A DNA stretch of 64,000 bases from Coprinopsis marcescibilis (Eukaryota; Basidiomycota; Agaricomycetes; Agaricales; Psathyrellaceae): assembly GCA_004369085.1 (NCBI GenBank), contig ML210158.1:62001-126000 (forward strand), given 5' to 3'. Below the pieces are notes generated by a model. It was given only the letters and a program-made list of their open reading frames with translations, had not been told where the DNA came from and did not search any database. This document shows, piece by piece, positions 23,879-35,802 of this stretch; the first letter of the stretch is position 1, and each line of letters begins with the position of its first letter. The position numbers and the translations under genes were made by a program.

Positions 23879-24164
23879 TTTTTGTTGTAATACCCATCCC
23901 TGTTAGCGGTGCTTGTAACGATCTCGAAGGGGCTTTCTTAGGTAGTTTTTGTTGTAGTTTTACCGACGCGGCGTTCGACAGACCATCCACACCCCATTTT
24001 GTCTACGTTCCAGTCTTCACCATCATGTACACCCATACTATCTTCAACGACATGGCTGGAATGATTGACAAAACCCGAATGTTCGTTGAGATAAAGGCGC
24101 TACACGCGAAATAATACAAAAAGGTAATATACAAAGACTAAATTCGAGTAGGGTAAAAAATGAA

Positions 24165-27100
24165 TTAGACATAGCAGGACATCTCGACCTTCTTCAACAA
24201 TCCCTTCAAGGTATTGCTCGTTCTATTGCAGTTGGCCTGCAACCAATCTTCCATTTCCTTCCGCATGTCCGCCAGTTCTTCGCACAATGGCAGCGACCCA
24301 TCGTCTCTAGCAAATATCGGGTTGAGCAAAACATCAAATAGCCTGTTCCAGATATCTGCTTGCCAATATCTCTTGAACGGCGTCGCAATCCTGAACCGTC
24401 CTCCTTCACCTTCGGCGATCACGCTTGCAGAAATGTACTTTCCGAACAGCATGCAGTAGATGATTCCTGCAAGGCCAAAGTAGTCGGTCTGGTACGTCCA
24501 GGGCCTGCCTTGCTGAATCTCAAAGCAGTCCCGCTCGTCCGTAGTCCATTCTGCCACAAACTGCTGGTCGGTCGGGAACAGTCTCGTGTCGATGGTGCGC
24601 CCAAAGTCGATGACCTTGAGGCCCTTGTGGCTCCATCCTTCTTCGCCGGATGGCTGGTAGAGCGAGGACCACGCAGCCGCACCGCCAGGCACGTCCTCCA
24701 GTCTGAGCAGGCAGTTGTCGATTTTCAAGTCGCCGTGGATGAACCCGACCTTGTGCATGCCCTCCACCAACCGCATCAGCTCGATGGCGAAGAAGAAGAC
24801 GAGCAGCTCGTCGAGGCATGCGCCGGCTTGAGAGATGCCCGAGGACGGGGCATTGTTGACCACGTCTAGAAGCATCCCTTGCGTGCACAGATCCAGCATG
24901 AGGAAACTCTCGTCGCCGTAAGCGTACAGCGCGTGTGGAAGGATGAGCGATCGTCGTAGATTCGTTGGGAGAGCCGAGTGCAGCCTCCGGAGGACGTGGT
25001 ATTCCCAGAGATTGCGAGGCTTGACAACCTTGATGGCGACCATCGACGCGTTCTCCTCGTCGTCGTCAAAGTCGTCCAGGTCAGAGTCCTCGTCAGAGTC
25101 TTCCCCGTTACGAGCCCCCAGATCCCGAGCTTTGTAAACACAGCCAAACCCTCCCTCACCGAGCTTGGCAGACAGATGGAATCGGTTGCCCTCGATCGTC
25201 AGAGGGAATATATCGGATACGTTGCTCTTCCTCCCCACGCTCTTCTTGAAATGCTTTTGCAGCTGATCCAACATCTGCGACGACCGGTCGCGGAGGTCAA
25301 AGAAGTGCGAGTCGGTTTGGATTCGAGAGAGCAAGGTGGAGATGATCGGGGGGTCGAAAGGATTGCAAGGATTAGGCGGACGGAACTTGGAGTTCAGTGT
25401 AAGGGTATCGACGAGGCTCAGAGTACCCGTCCTCTCCTCGAGCTGGGGCACGTTCTGTGGCTCCGAGTAAGTCTCTTCAGGCTCCTCCTCGTACTCCTCT
25501 TGCTCCTGGACGTTCTCCTCGCTGGTATCCTGCTGAAGCTCCGCCTCCAACCGCCTAGCATCCGCCGCGGCAACCAATCCATCTCGCAAGAAGGGCGTGA
25601 AAGTCTTGCTCTTTGGAGAACCCTCGCCTTCACCAGGCTGGCCGTACCGTTCGCTGGGTGTGGCACGTGTGCTCGTCGTGAACTCAAACGTCCGTTCCGT
25701 AATCGGGGTCATGACATTGAATTGACCGAACCGGCCGCCTAGAGGTGCCTCTTGCTGGAATGAAGAATCTTCGTACTCTTCCGGAAGGTGTTCTGGTGCT
25801 ATAGGGGTCTCATACTGCTCGACATGCTCGTCATCCTCGTAGCTGTAATCTTCGTGTTCCTCCATCCCACCCTCCTCTTCCTCATAATGCTCTTCCACAG
25901 ATTCTGGCTCGGGCGCAGGAGGTGCTGGTTGCTTCTTCTCAGACAATGGTGCTGGACCTGGCGTTTTATCCATAAAGGGAGTGAAAGCTCGTTGATTATT
26001 GGAGCCGAACGGAGTGGCCGCAGGTGTGGGATCGGCAAAGGGAGTGAAAACAGCAGGAGTGGGAGTCTTGGGGGTGAACGGGTTCAGCCTTCCGAGCGCA
26101 TTTTCATCGTTCTCTGACGGTAGGCTGAACACCTTGAACGGCGTCTTCGAGTTTTCGTCGACAAACGGTGTAAACACTGGGCCGTTGCTGGCACCAATAT
26201 CATGAGATTTAGCGCGTTCATGCGTTTGTGCTGGTTTCGGTTTGGGTACTGGCTTTCCGTGGTCATCCGTGAACACGTCGCGCAAGGGCGCCAGAGGCAC
26301 CGAGTTTGAAGGTGGCGGGTTGAAGACCTTTCCAACTACTGGTTTATCTCCAGAATCTTCGGTGATTGACCTTAGCGGCTTGAAGGCACTGCGGGGTGCA
26401 TTCTCAGCTCCTCGTTGGCCAAGAGAAGGGGTGGTCGCGTCTTTGATGCCAAAGACGGTGCGAGGGGTGATGAATGGGGTCTTGCTCTGATCGTCGGAGA
26501 ACACGTTGAACTAGAAAGGATAAGATGCCATTTTCTTTGAATAGAACTTGCAGCGCACCTTTGTACCGGGAGTAGCCTTGGTTTGCGCATTCTCATCCAA
26601 AAACGGCCGGAAAGCTAAAGACAAGTCAGTAAACGGCTAACCAAGGCACGAGTCGCACAAACCTGGAGTGGCTTTCGCCTGTTGCGCATTCTCGTCCGCA
26701 AAAGGCCGGAAAGCTATACAAAAGCCATTGAGAAAACCTTGAAAGAGTGAGAAGCAGCAGCGACATACACATCGGTGTCTTTGCATTTTCATTTTCCTTT
26801 GCAAACAGGTTTCGAGGGGGCAAGAGTGGGGTCGCAGGCTCGATCTTCCTCAGAGGTGCATGCTTGCTCCCCGGCATGGTGATCTTCGACGTCCTGTCCG
26901 GGGAGTTGTACATCCCGAAAACATCAGCCAGCGCCTCCTTCGTGTTGATCGTAACCGTAGGCTCTGCGCCGCCGAGCATGCTCCGCCTCCGCGCACCCAT
27001 TGCCCGCGTCGACTTCAGACCATCGTCGTTAAAGTCGACCGGTGCAGACGATGCCGAGGAAGATAGCGACGAATTGTAGCTATGGAGCTCGGACGCTGGC

Positions 27101-27983
27101 GGCGGGCCCCATTTCTTGCCGAGGAGACCCATAGATCTCGCCCTGGCCTCTTGAATACTGTATTCCACCCCATCATCAGTGAACAAGAGGCCCATGTTGA
27201 ACCTCAGCTTCTCCGGACGCTTGCCAGGCGGCGCAGGTTCGAGCATGAGTGCATACCGCGATGCGGCGGTCGAGTTGAAGGACACCAGGTTGGCCGAGGT
27301 CGTCGAAGGCACCGAGCTCACTATCGAGGTGAGGGACGCCGACCGGCTTCCAGACGGGATCGGCCTGCTCGAACCAGGCCGTCCACTCGAACCAGAAGGC
27401 ACAGCAGCAGCAGCAGCAGCAGCCCTCGCCTGGAACTCGCCATACCGCGTCTTCAAACGCTCCAACGGCCTCACCTGCCGCTCAATCCCAAGCAGATACA
27501 CCTTCTCCGCCTCCGCTCGTCTGTCACACAAAAAAGAAACAAGAAACGATAAGCACCCTCCAAAAGGCCACCAACAAACAAGAACGCTCACCTCCCATCC
27601 TTCTCCAGCAAATTCGCATAATCTTCATACAGCGCACTATACGTCGTCCCAATCCCGTTCTCCACCAAAAACGCATAGATCTTGACAGCCTGCGATCTCT
27701 CGACCTGCCTCGCATGCAGGGCCCACATCTTGAGATATCGCAGATCGTTCTTGTATCCCACATCATCTCGAAACAAGCCCGTGACCTCGTCCAAGAGGTC
27801 CTTCAGCCCAGATTTCGGATCCTTTTCGCCATAGTTCTTGACGGTCCACTGCACGAACTGGTTGTACGCCGCGAGCGGGTCGTCGTCTTCTTTATACGCT
27901 TTCGTAACTTTGGCACGGTACTTTTGGCGCTGCTTTTCCCTGTCTGCAGTGCTCATCGGTTCGCCTGTCGACCGTTGGGACAT
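24165..27983 (-). CDS. BUB1: spindle-checkpoint kinase Bub1 (with Mad3-like features)
   Basis: Five exons, 27983-27592, 27520-26769, 26713-26663, 26614-26559 and 26510-24165, encode 1198 residues. Residues about 35-165 are the Mad3/BUB1 TPR domain (DPLAAYNQFVQWTVKNY, LRYLKMWALHARQVE). A GLEBS motif for Bub3 binding lies near 317-336 (PTVTINTKEALADVFGMYN) and a KEN box near 372 (AKENENAK). Then come several degenerate FxPFxDE repeats, a long acidic region, and a C-terminal kinase from about 861: GEGGFGCVYKA, VAIKVV, HGDLKIDN, IDFGRTID. An acidic insert of some 25 residues separates the glycine loop from VAIK. Known role: kinetochore kinase that phosphorylates histone H2A and recruits checkpoint and shugoshin proteins. 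A single gene carrying both KEN and an apparently complete kinase suggests one protein doing both Bub1 and Mad3 work; a separate Mad3 gene elsewhere cannot be excluded. Confidence 0.93.
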
Positions 27984-28243
27984 TATTGCATCAAGCCCGT
28001 GGTGTTGTCGGTGTCGTCAGCTGAGTGCGGTGTCGGTTTTGGCTCTTTGAAGCTTTCGAGTGCGTTCCGAGTCCGCGGCGCCGAACAACGAGGCTTCGGT
28101 TCTGCAGACGATTTGTCTTTGTTTGATCGCCAAGGAACGCGTCGCGTCTCATCTCGCACGTGACCGAGTTTCTCTCAAGCATCTTTTCAAAGTCCTCCGC
28201 TTTGGGCCTGAATTTGAGCGTTGCAAATTATATACAATTAGTT

Positions 28244-30902
28244 TTACGACGATGTATTATCAATAGCAACCAAAACCTGTCCTCCCTGCACCTCCAACCC
28301 CTGCCTCTCCTTCTCCTGATAATGCTGCAAAACATGGTTCAAACCCGCCTGCTCAATCGTAGTCTCCCACAGCTGCAACTTGACCTTTTTGAGCTCGGCC
28401 TCCAACTGCGCTTTCCGGTCTTTCACCTTCTTGACTGCTTCCTCTTTCTGTAGTGTGCTGCTTTTTGTCGTAGGTTGAGGGTTGGAAGGCGCAGCACGTG
28501 GTGGCCGCACGTCGGGACCTTGCACATCCGGTTGCGCCAATGGCATCGTTGTCGGCGTCGGTGTCGGCTGAGGCTGAACAACATCCTCCCCTCGCGGTCC
28601 ACCCAACCGCACACCCACATCAACCTCACCCACCCGCCGCGTCTCCAACGGTGGCACCTTGTCCAAAACACCCCAAACATCCAAAAACCCTTCACACACC
28701 AAAATCAAATCAGAACCCCACCTAAAACATTCCAAAAAAATCCCACATACCTTCACTCGCACCCCCACCCTCTCCATCCCCCAAACTCGGCACAGCAAAA
28801 CCCCCACCATCCATAGCACCCACACCCATCGAATCGAAAACACCAACCGACATATCCCAGTCACCCGACGCAGGCGTCAAAGGCCCACCAGCGAACGAAC
28901 CCGTCGAGGCAGAAGGATTCGGAGAAGCAGCTGAAGACGCAGTAACGCTCCCCGCAAACGATTCACCCTGCTGCTGCTGCTGCTGCATCGACAACCCCAG
29001 CAAATTAAAATCAACCCCCGAGAAATCCATAGTCGACGCATCATTCTCCTCCAACGGCGAATTGATAAACGCGTCGAAATCCCCAAAACTCATCGGGTCG
29101 AAATCACCAACGGCCGGTGTAGTAGTAGTAGTAGTCGTCGATGCAGACTGTGTGGGATCGAAATCGGTAGAGGCCGACATCAACGTAGTCGGGGACATCC
29201 CAGTCGTCGTTCCCTGCAACATGCGCATCCATGAATCCAGCAATCCCTCGCTGGCATCGAAGTTGGGTGTCTGAGCACCGTCGGTGACACCAGAAAAGAT
29301 ATCCCCGATCGTTTGCTCCGACGTTGATGACTGCTGGTCGGCATTCTGATTGCTGGTCATCGCAAACAGCGACTGCAGGAATTCGTCGAGCGATTCGGTC
29401 TCCTGAGTGTAATGTTCCGGGGCGGGAGTCGACGCGGTCGATGAAGACGTCGAGGGAGCCGCTATGACTGGGTCCGGGACATGCTGTTCCGCTGGTGGGC
29501 TGGTGGTGGCAGGCGTAGTGCTCGTTGAACTCTGACCGTTCGGGTGTCCGCGTTGAGTGTTGAGGCCATAAGTCGCTGTGATGGGCTTGTAGTACTTGTT
29601 AACCCTCGGCTCCTCATTGTACTTTTTCTGTTCATCCGACAGCCTGGATCCACCAATGACACTCCTATAGTAATGCTGCCGCTTCAAACCATCATCTTCC
29701 GGCTTGCTAGACACCTTGTCCGAATGCCCCGTCGACTGTCCCTTTATAAGTTTCTGCAGAGCAGCTTTTCTCGTAGCGATCTTGACCAAATGAACCATCT
29801 GCGCGATCAACTGCCTGCCCCGGTGACCAGTCCACGTCTCCCGATACGCCTCCGGTCCCTCACCTTGAGAAAACGGGTAGGGAACATCCCAATCCGCAGC
29901 ACCTGCAGGGACACGATTCAACCTGCGTTTCTTCGACGGGTACTCTGGCGCCTCTGGCGTCGACCTAGCACTCCTCGCAACATTCTGAGCAGCGCCCCCC
30001 TTCAACCTCTGCGACAGGTCCTGCAGTTCAGGCGCAGACCACCGAGGACCAGTCGCAGGCCTCTGCCTATCTAGCCCAGTCCCGAGCTTGATCAAACCGT
30101 GCAGAACGGGAAGCAGGTCTTTCTCTTTCACCAGCACCGACAGAATCTCCTTTTTGGAAGGCATAGGTACCTTTGAGGTGTCGATTGTGTCCAGGATCTC
30201 CATGGGATCCTTCCGTGGTTTTGGCGGCGGCTTGGGTTTCGGTGGTGCTTTCGGAGGCTGGGGTGGATGTCGAGTAAAGGCGAAAGGATGCGAATAGTAA
30301 TTCCTCGACTGCGGCGGTTCATCCTCGACTACGATGGGGTTCGTAGGTGTCGCGCCCCGAGCCTTTCCTTTGAGCTGCGCAGGCTTCACACCGCCAACTA
30401 GACCCGCCACTCCCAGCAACGCGGTCTGGCTCCGCAAAAAGTTTGCAGGAGGTGGGGCCGAGGGGTCTGGGAGGTGGAACTCGGGAACAGGTATCGAGGT
30501 GTCCAACGTCGCCCGCGATTTGCGCTTCTTTGGCGGCTTGCTTGCTGCCGTGCTGCTAGACGCCGGTGTGGACCGCGCGGACGAGGAAGATGAGGCGGAT
30601 TTACCCTTTTTTGACTTGATTTTTGGCGGTGGGTTTAGGGACTCGGACGCAGATGGGGGAGCCAAGTGAGGGGCTATTGGGTTGACGAAGAGTTCAGAAC
30701 TAGGCTGGGAACCAGGAAGTGCAATGGTCCCCACGTTTAAGTTTGTTATGGTGGATGGGTTGGATCCACTTTCACTTGCGATTGCGTTTACGGGTCTGGT
30801 CGACGGTAGTGCAAGTGCTGGTGACGGTGACCTACCTGGCGAGGGAGGCGGCGAACCGAAGAGCGAGTGTTCATCGTCGTCGTCTCCGGCACACGAGGAC
30901 AT
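28244..30902 (-). CDS. unrecognised 865-residue protein, low complexity with C-terminal coiled coil
   Basis: Two exons, 30902-28751 and 28689-28244. The ATG at 30902 (MSSCAGDDDDEHS) starts an acidic, Ser/Pro-rich N-terminus; the reading frame is open further upstream but without a better start. The most conserved-looking part is the middle, about residues 240-490: DPMEILDTIDTSKVPMPS, a helix KKEILSVLVKEKDLLPVLHG, a segment with WDVPYPFSQGEGPEAYRE, and HYYRSVIGGSRLSDEQKKY. A Ser/Thr/Asp/Phe-rich region with a poly-Thr and a poly-Gln run follows, then a coiled coil (KKVKDRKAQLEAELKKVKLQ) close to the end. Basic clusters (PPKKRKSR, PSKKRRL) suggest nuclear location. Acidic/aromatic, Q-rich composition would fit a transcription co-regulator, but this is inference only; I do not recognise a domain. 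Confidence 0.75.
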
Positions 30903-31342
30903 GATAAGCTGAAAAACCCTTGTTTTGAGACTAGAATGTAGTGAAAAAAAGGAAAAAGAATACGAACAAAGGTATGACAATGTTTACAACGAGGACATGA
31001 ACGAGGATTTGAGGATGGGTGGAGTGTGTGGATCAGATAGTATGAAGGTGATCTCGGCACCGCTTTCAGGACGATTCGAGTCAGACCTGCGAAACACTGT
31101 CAATACAATCGAAACCTATCACAAATGACGAAAACATACACTGCTTGATTCCCTCGTGTGGGTGGACTAGAAAAAGACAGCAAGCCTCGAAGGTCTCAAA
31201 AAGTACAGCCAAACACGTGTAAATAACGCGACATGCAGTCGACGGCAATGCACTTGTAATCAATCTGATAATATATCTACGTCGAGTCAGAAAATAAACA
31301 TATAAAACCCTCACACCAGGACACAAACGCAAAAAAACCAAA
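30903..31342. promoter_or_regulatory. divergent intergenic region, 865-aa protein gene / GNAT gene 1
   Basis: A 440-bp interval between two divergent start codons. A TATAAAA box at 31301-31307 precedes the GNAT ATG by about 36 bp. No additional gene is supported. Confidence 0.55.
31301..31307 (+). promoter_or_regulatory. TATA box of GNAT gene 1
   Basis: TATAAAA, 35 bp before the start codon. All four GNAT paralogs have a TATAAA/G box within about 90 bp of the ATG, suggesting regulated rather than housekeeping expression. Confidence 0.55.
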
Positions 31343-32092
31343 ATGACGTTTATAAACTCGTACAAAACACCAGAGATCGTGCCAATAACCGAAACCACCG
31401 AGCCCTACGACATCAACTTCAACTCTCCCCTCCCGCCCAAATTCGAAACCGACCGCGTCCGCCTCATCCCCTTCATCCCCTCCAAACACGCCAGAGCTTT
31501 CCACACCGCCTACACCCAAACCCCCGAGATCGAAAAGTACCTCCCGATCGCCTGGTCCGAATACCCACAATTCCTCACAGACCTGCACCACTTTATCACC
31601 TCCGACCCCTCCTCCATCCTCTTCGCAATCATCGACAAATCCAAAGAACACGATGAAAACCTCCACGAGAGTCTCGCAGGCGTAATCGGCTATCTCCACA
31701 ACAGCCCCCAGAATCTGTCCACAGAGATCGGGCCCGTCATCGTCTTTCCCGCCTGGCAGCGCACGTTCCTGTCCTCACATGCCATAGGCCTTATGCTCAA
31801 GCACGCTTTGAACCTCCCAAGCCAGGGTGGACTCGGATTCCGCAGAGTGGCGTGGACCGCCAACCCGAACAACAAGGGCAGCATCCGCGCGGCAGAACGG
31901 ATGGGTCTCTCCGTCGAAGGCACCCTGCGCTGGACCTGGGTCTTGCCGGCAGGCAGGGACGGCGGTAAACCACCAGTAGACGGAAAGAGAGGCAGCGGCG
32001 AGGGAAGAGACAGCACCTTGCTCTCCGTCTGCTGGGACGATTGGGAGAACGGCGTCCGCGATCTCGTCGAGCAACAGATCAATAGAAAGTAG
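31343..32092 (+). CDS. GNAT-family N-acetyltransferase, cluster copy 1
   Basis: Intronless, 249 residues. It starts FINSYKTPEI and has the RimJ/RimL-like order: ETDRVRLIPFIPS (strand 1), SLAGVIGYL (strand 4), a motif-A region with WQRTFLSSHAIGLMLKHAL, then GLGFRRVAWTANPNNKGSIR-AAERMGLSVEGTLRW. The C-terminus is SVCWDDWENGVRDLVEQQI. These match GNAT enzymes that transfer acetyl from acetyl-CoA to amines. The usual Q/R-x-x-G-x-G/A loop for CoA pyrophosphate reads R-T-F-L-S-S-H-A, without its glycines, and this is shared by all four copies. Most similar to the three paralogs 3.8-7 kb downstream. Substrate unknown. It converges on the chitin deacetylase gene. Confidence 0.85.
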   Translation: MTFINSYKTPEIVPITETTEPYDINFNSPLPPKFETDRVRLIPFIPSKHARAFHTAYTQTPEIEKYLPIAWSEYPQFLTDLHHFITSDPSSILFAIIDKSKEHDENLHESLAGVIGYLHNSPQNLSTEIGPVIVFPAWQRTFLSSHAIGLMLKHALNLPSQGGLGFRRVAWTANPNNKGSIRAAERMGLSVEGTLRWTWVLPAGRDGGKPPVDGKRGSGEGRDSTLLSVCWDDWENGVRDLVEQQINRK

Positions 32093-32345
32093 ACACGAAA
32101 CACTTCATAATCCTCATGCGACGGTGTATTAAAACAGTGAGTGAGTACAGTGGGTGGGTAAGGAGTGTGCGGACCGCAAAGAGAGAGTATGTAATGAAAG
32201 GCAAGCATCGGCGTTAAGAGAGGAGTAAGGTCAGCACTATAAAATCGTTCAAAATATATTTACTAGCATGGGTAGGTCCACCACCAAAAGTTCATTCCAA
32301 TATGTTCCATTAGTGGAGCACCGGTATCAAATCGTACACGCCCGT

Positions 32346-33926
32346 TCAGAAACCAGCGAACAGCGACGCAAACGCCAGCGCAGTGCCGACAAAGATCGAG
32401 CCAAGCGTTCCACTGGTAACCGACACACCAGCCGATGTAGCCTTCTTGTTGAAGATGCCAAGTTTGGCGGTAGGAGGGTTGGTCGTGTTGTCGTTGGTCT
32501 CGATATATGCGTTGGCCATGGGCATGTCCAAGCACGTGATGACAGGTTCGATGGTCAACTGCCTAGCAAGACCATCAGGGATGATATAACCAGCGGCAAT
32601 GTCAATCGATTGCTGGTTAAGATCGTGTTGCAGGGTAAGGAAACCGTTGTCAGTCAAACGGCCAGCGGCTTGAATGATGTTCTGCCAGTTGGTCAAGACC
32701 TGCTGGACAGTGCGGGTGCCGCCAGCAACATCGAAATCTACACAAAACTTGAGCAACTTGTCACAAGACTATAAAAGAACACGCACCTTCAGTGTTGAAG
32801 ACCAAGCCATCAGAACGTGTCCACATAATGGGCGTCAAGCCCATTGCAAGGGAGATCTTCCTGACACGCTCGCTGTCGAAATGTTAGCGTGGGGTAGACA
32901 CACATCAACGTCGAAAACATACTCCATATCACCAAATGGTGGTCGCATTTGGTTGGGGGTGATTCCGAGAGTATCCTTGATGATCTTCTTGGACCAGCCG
33001 AGCTCGGCAATGACCTGCTCGGTGGTAAGGGTGGTCAAGGGCCTGTGACTCCACGAGTGGATAGCAATCTGGTGGCCCCGGATATGCTCAGCCTGCAAGA
33101 CCTCGGGCAAATAAAGGACACGAGAGCCGACAACGAAAAAGGTAGCCTTCAACCTCTCCTGGTCAAGATAATCGAGGAGCTCGTGGGTGTAGAAGCCAGG
33201 ACCATCGTCAAAGCTGATACCCCAGTGATTCGGCTGGTTGCATTCAACAACATCCTCCTTTGCGTCGCAGTTGTTGCACGTCCACCAGCAACGGGATGCA
33301 TCACTAGCTAATGGCAGATTGGCCTGGCACGATCCACCTAGTATAAATACATTTGAGTAATGAATCAAAGCAACGGCAGCCGATGATCGCACCTTCGACA
33401 GTCGTCTCCAAAGCAGGAATCTGAATCCCCGAATTCTGAACTTCTTCCATCCACTGCAGGACCTCTGGGGAGTTTACAGCGGGGACCTTGTCGCCTTCTG
33501 GGTACTTGTTCGCGAGAACATTTTTGCGGAATTCAGTCACTGATAAAATGTCAACGGTGAAACGGCAACGGAGATGGTGTATAGCTTACAGTCGGGGACA
33601 CCGGGGGCGTTTGAGAACCCTGCGGTTGGTTTGGCACCGGCAGCGGGGGTGGAAGCGATGGGGACGACTGGTCGGCTGACAGCGCCAGCGACGATGGAAG
33701 GCAAAGGAATGGCGGTGGGGTTGGTGGCCCCGGAATAGGTGAAGGACCTGGTTGCAGATGCGGCTGGCGGGGGAGAGAGGGTCAGGCACAGTGGGGCTAA
33801 GGATCAAAAGGGGTGAAGCGCACAGTTCTGGCGGGCAACAAGGTTGTGCCTGCGATGGTGGTGGTCGCCGTGGGCATTGACGACGGCCGACAGAGAAAGC
33901 AGGGCGACAGCGCTGAGAGACTTCAT
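32346..33926 (-). CDS. GPI-anchored chitin deacetylase (NodB / CE4 family)
   Basis: Six exons, 33926-33824, 33763-33590, 33539-33393, 33337-32923, 32872-32787 and 32737-32346, encode 438 residues. There is a signal peptide (MKSLSAVALLSLSAVVNA), a His-rich stretch, a Ser/Thr/Pro spacer, and the NodB domain: HWGISFDDGPGFYTHELLDY (catalytic base and metal Asp in DDGP), HSWSHRPLTTL (metal-binding HxxxH), RPPFGDMDERV, and LTLQHD near the end. The C-terminus is Ser-rich and ends in a hydrophobic tail (GSIFVGTALAFASLFAGF), typical of a GPI anchor. It converts cell-wall chitin to chitosan at the plasma membrane or wall. The gene interrupts the GNAT series, on the opposite strand. Confidence 0.93.
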
Positions 33927-35504
33927 GGTCGATGAGGAGAAGGGAAGAGAAGGGAAGAACAAGATGACAAGACGACGGACAACAGCCGATATCACGCTTG
34001 AAAAATAGCCCATGCCAAGCAACTCCTCCATCATTGCCAAGACATTTACTGTCTCCGTCGCCCAGAATGTGGGATTACAAAAAATGGTCTTGTATTCATT
34101 TTGCTCTAGAATGCATTACCAGTCCTCATTGGCGAGTCTTGACAACCTTTGCTCTCATATCCACGGCACCGACACAGGGCCACTGAACCCATGAATAGAG
34201 TCACACAATGTATGCAACACATGTACATACAAAGCACACGCCCGTGGAAGCCATGCAAGTACACCACTAGTAACCCCGCTCAACCGAGTTCCTAATGGCA
34301 ATTGCAGCGAGTCATACAGAAACTACTGCTGATGGATTCTGCTATATGTTCTCCAAGTACCCAACGAACAGCTTCCACGAACACGAACGGAGACTTCGGC
34401 AAGGGCAAAAACTCTCAAGTGTCAGAAGTTTATTAATGATGTCCGCGGTTGCCTTGACTTCTACTTCCTGGAAACATTGTTCAGAACGTGCAACCTGCTT
34501 CCCGCGACGACTATGGAACAGCCATCACCTGTTATCAGATTTGCACAAGTCTCTGAGAATTTTCGCGGTGAAATAGCGGCAATTTCGCGACCTAGGCCCA
34601 TCATTATTAGCGCTCGCGTCCGCAGCATGAGGGGCTTCCGAGTCAGGGAACGCGCGGGAGCCTTTGCCTTTGTGATGCGCAGCACTATGCATAGGTCAGC
34701 AACGGCGGTCATTCGTCTCATTAATCCGACACAAACCGGACATCAGCTCAAGTCAGTGAATGGTTGCAGCAGTTGACAACGACGGGCAGCAGGTGAAGGT
34801 CTTGTGTTGGCTACGCCCCCGCATTCTGGACAATCTCCCCATGATCACCGAGTCCATCAACATTCCAATCCCTCGCCGACCGACTCCAGCCCCTACGTAT
34901 CTATCAAGACGCCGTTATAATTAGGCGTAAATATCGTAAACGACCGTTCCTGAGTTGGTGGTGGTGAACCAGTAACGAATCAGGATAAGCGCTTGCATCA
35001 TCGTGGAGTGACTGGAGTCACTCATTATTATTGCCGTCTTGCCGTTCACGAGGCGGTCACAACCTTCACCCGGGGTTGGCCCAATCCACGCAGAATCTCG
35101 CAGGCTTGCAGCTGTCCAATCACAGAGTCCTACCAATCTCGACCCTAGCTATCATCAGCAATTGTCACCGTGACACTCATTCCGTGACCATACGGCCCGA
35201 GCAAAGTAGTCAGACGCTAACGTCGGGATCCTACTACTCACCCTTCTGTGTTCACAGTACCTCGACTATCAGATACCAAATGATCAATGCAGAGAGGTCA
35301 ACTTGTTGGACCAAGTCTCCAGCCACGTTTCGACCAAAACGGAGATGTTTCTGCCCTTTTGGGCCCATAACCGAGCCTCCAAAAATGATTCAGTCGGGCC
35401 TGTCCCTGACATGCACATCGCCTCTCCAGAAGAAACCGGGTAAGTATCAAGTAACTGTTGATTAATATACATACAGAAGAATCGTATCGACTTCTGATTG
35501 CGGT

Positions 35505-35745
35505 CAGTACGCAAAACATATGCGAAATGCTCTGGAGTTATCGGGCGCTCAGCTTGAGGGCCGTCCACCGTTCGCCTAAAAGTACATTTTCAAACATAAA
35601 GAGATCTCTGCGAATAGTTATTGCACTCAGTACGCAACTATATACGAAACGCTCTGGAGTTATCGGGCGCCCAGTTTCAGAGGACCGTCTACTGTTAGCC
35701 CAAAGGTTTATGTACTACATGCTTCTCTGCGAATAATCCAGCGTG
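35505..35745. repeat. two-copy tandem repeat, unit about 122 bp
   Basis: The segment TCTGGAGTTATCGGGCGC occurs at 35531 and again at 35653, exactly 122 bp apart, flanked in both units by CAGTACGCAA and, after it, by related CCGTC...GTTnGCC sequence. The CTCTGCGAATA block after each unit is also repeated (35606 and about 35724). The units are clearly diverged, so the duplication is old. Confidence 0.75.
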
Positions 35746-35796
35746 ATTGCGAGAGCTCTCTTCGTAATACGCCCTGCCAAGCTCAGAACCGAGCTG

Positions 35797-35802
35797 TATA
35801 AG
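35797..35802 (+). promoter_or_regulatory. TATA box of GNAT gene 2
   Basis: TATAAG, 82 bp before the start codon of the second GNAT copy. Confidence 0.45.

Noticed and set aside
24360..25742. Two long plus-strand open frames (169 and 254 codons) across BUB1
   Set aside because: They are antisense to the BUB1 kinase and linker exon. They have no start context or family match, and their composition mirrors the opposite strand.
28475..28934. Plus-strand Pro/His/Thr-rich open frames
   Set aside because: Antisense to the end of the 865-residue protein and its intron; repetitive composition explains their openness.
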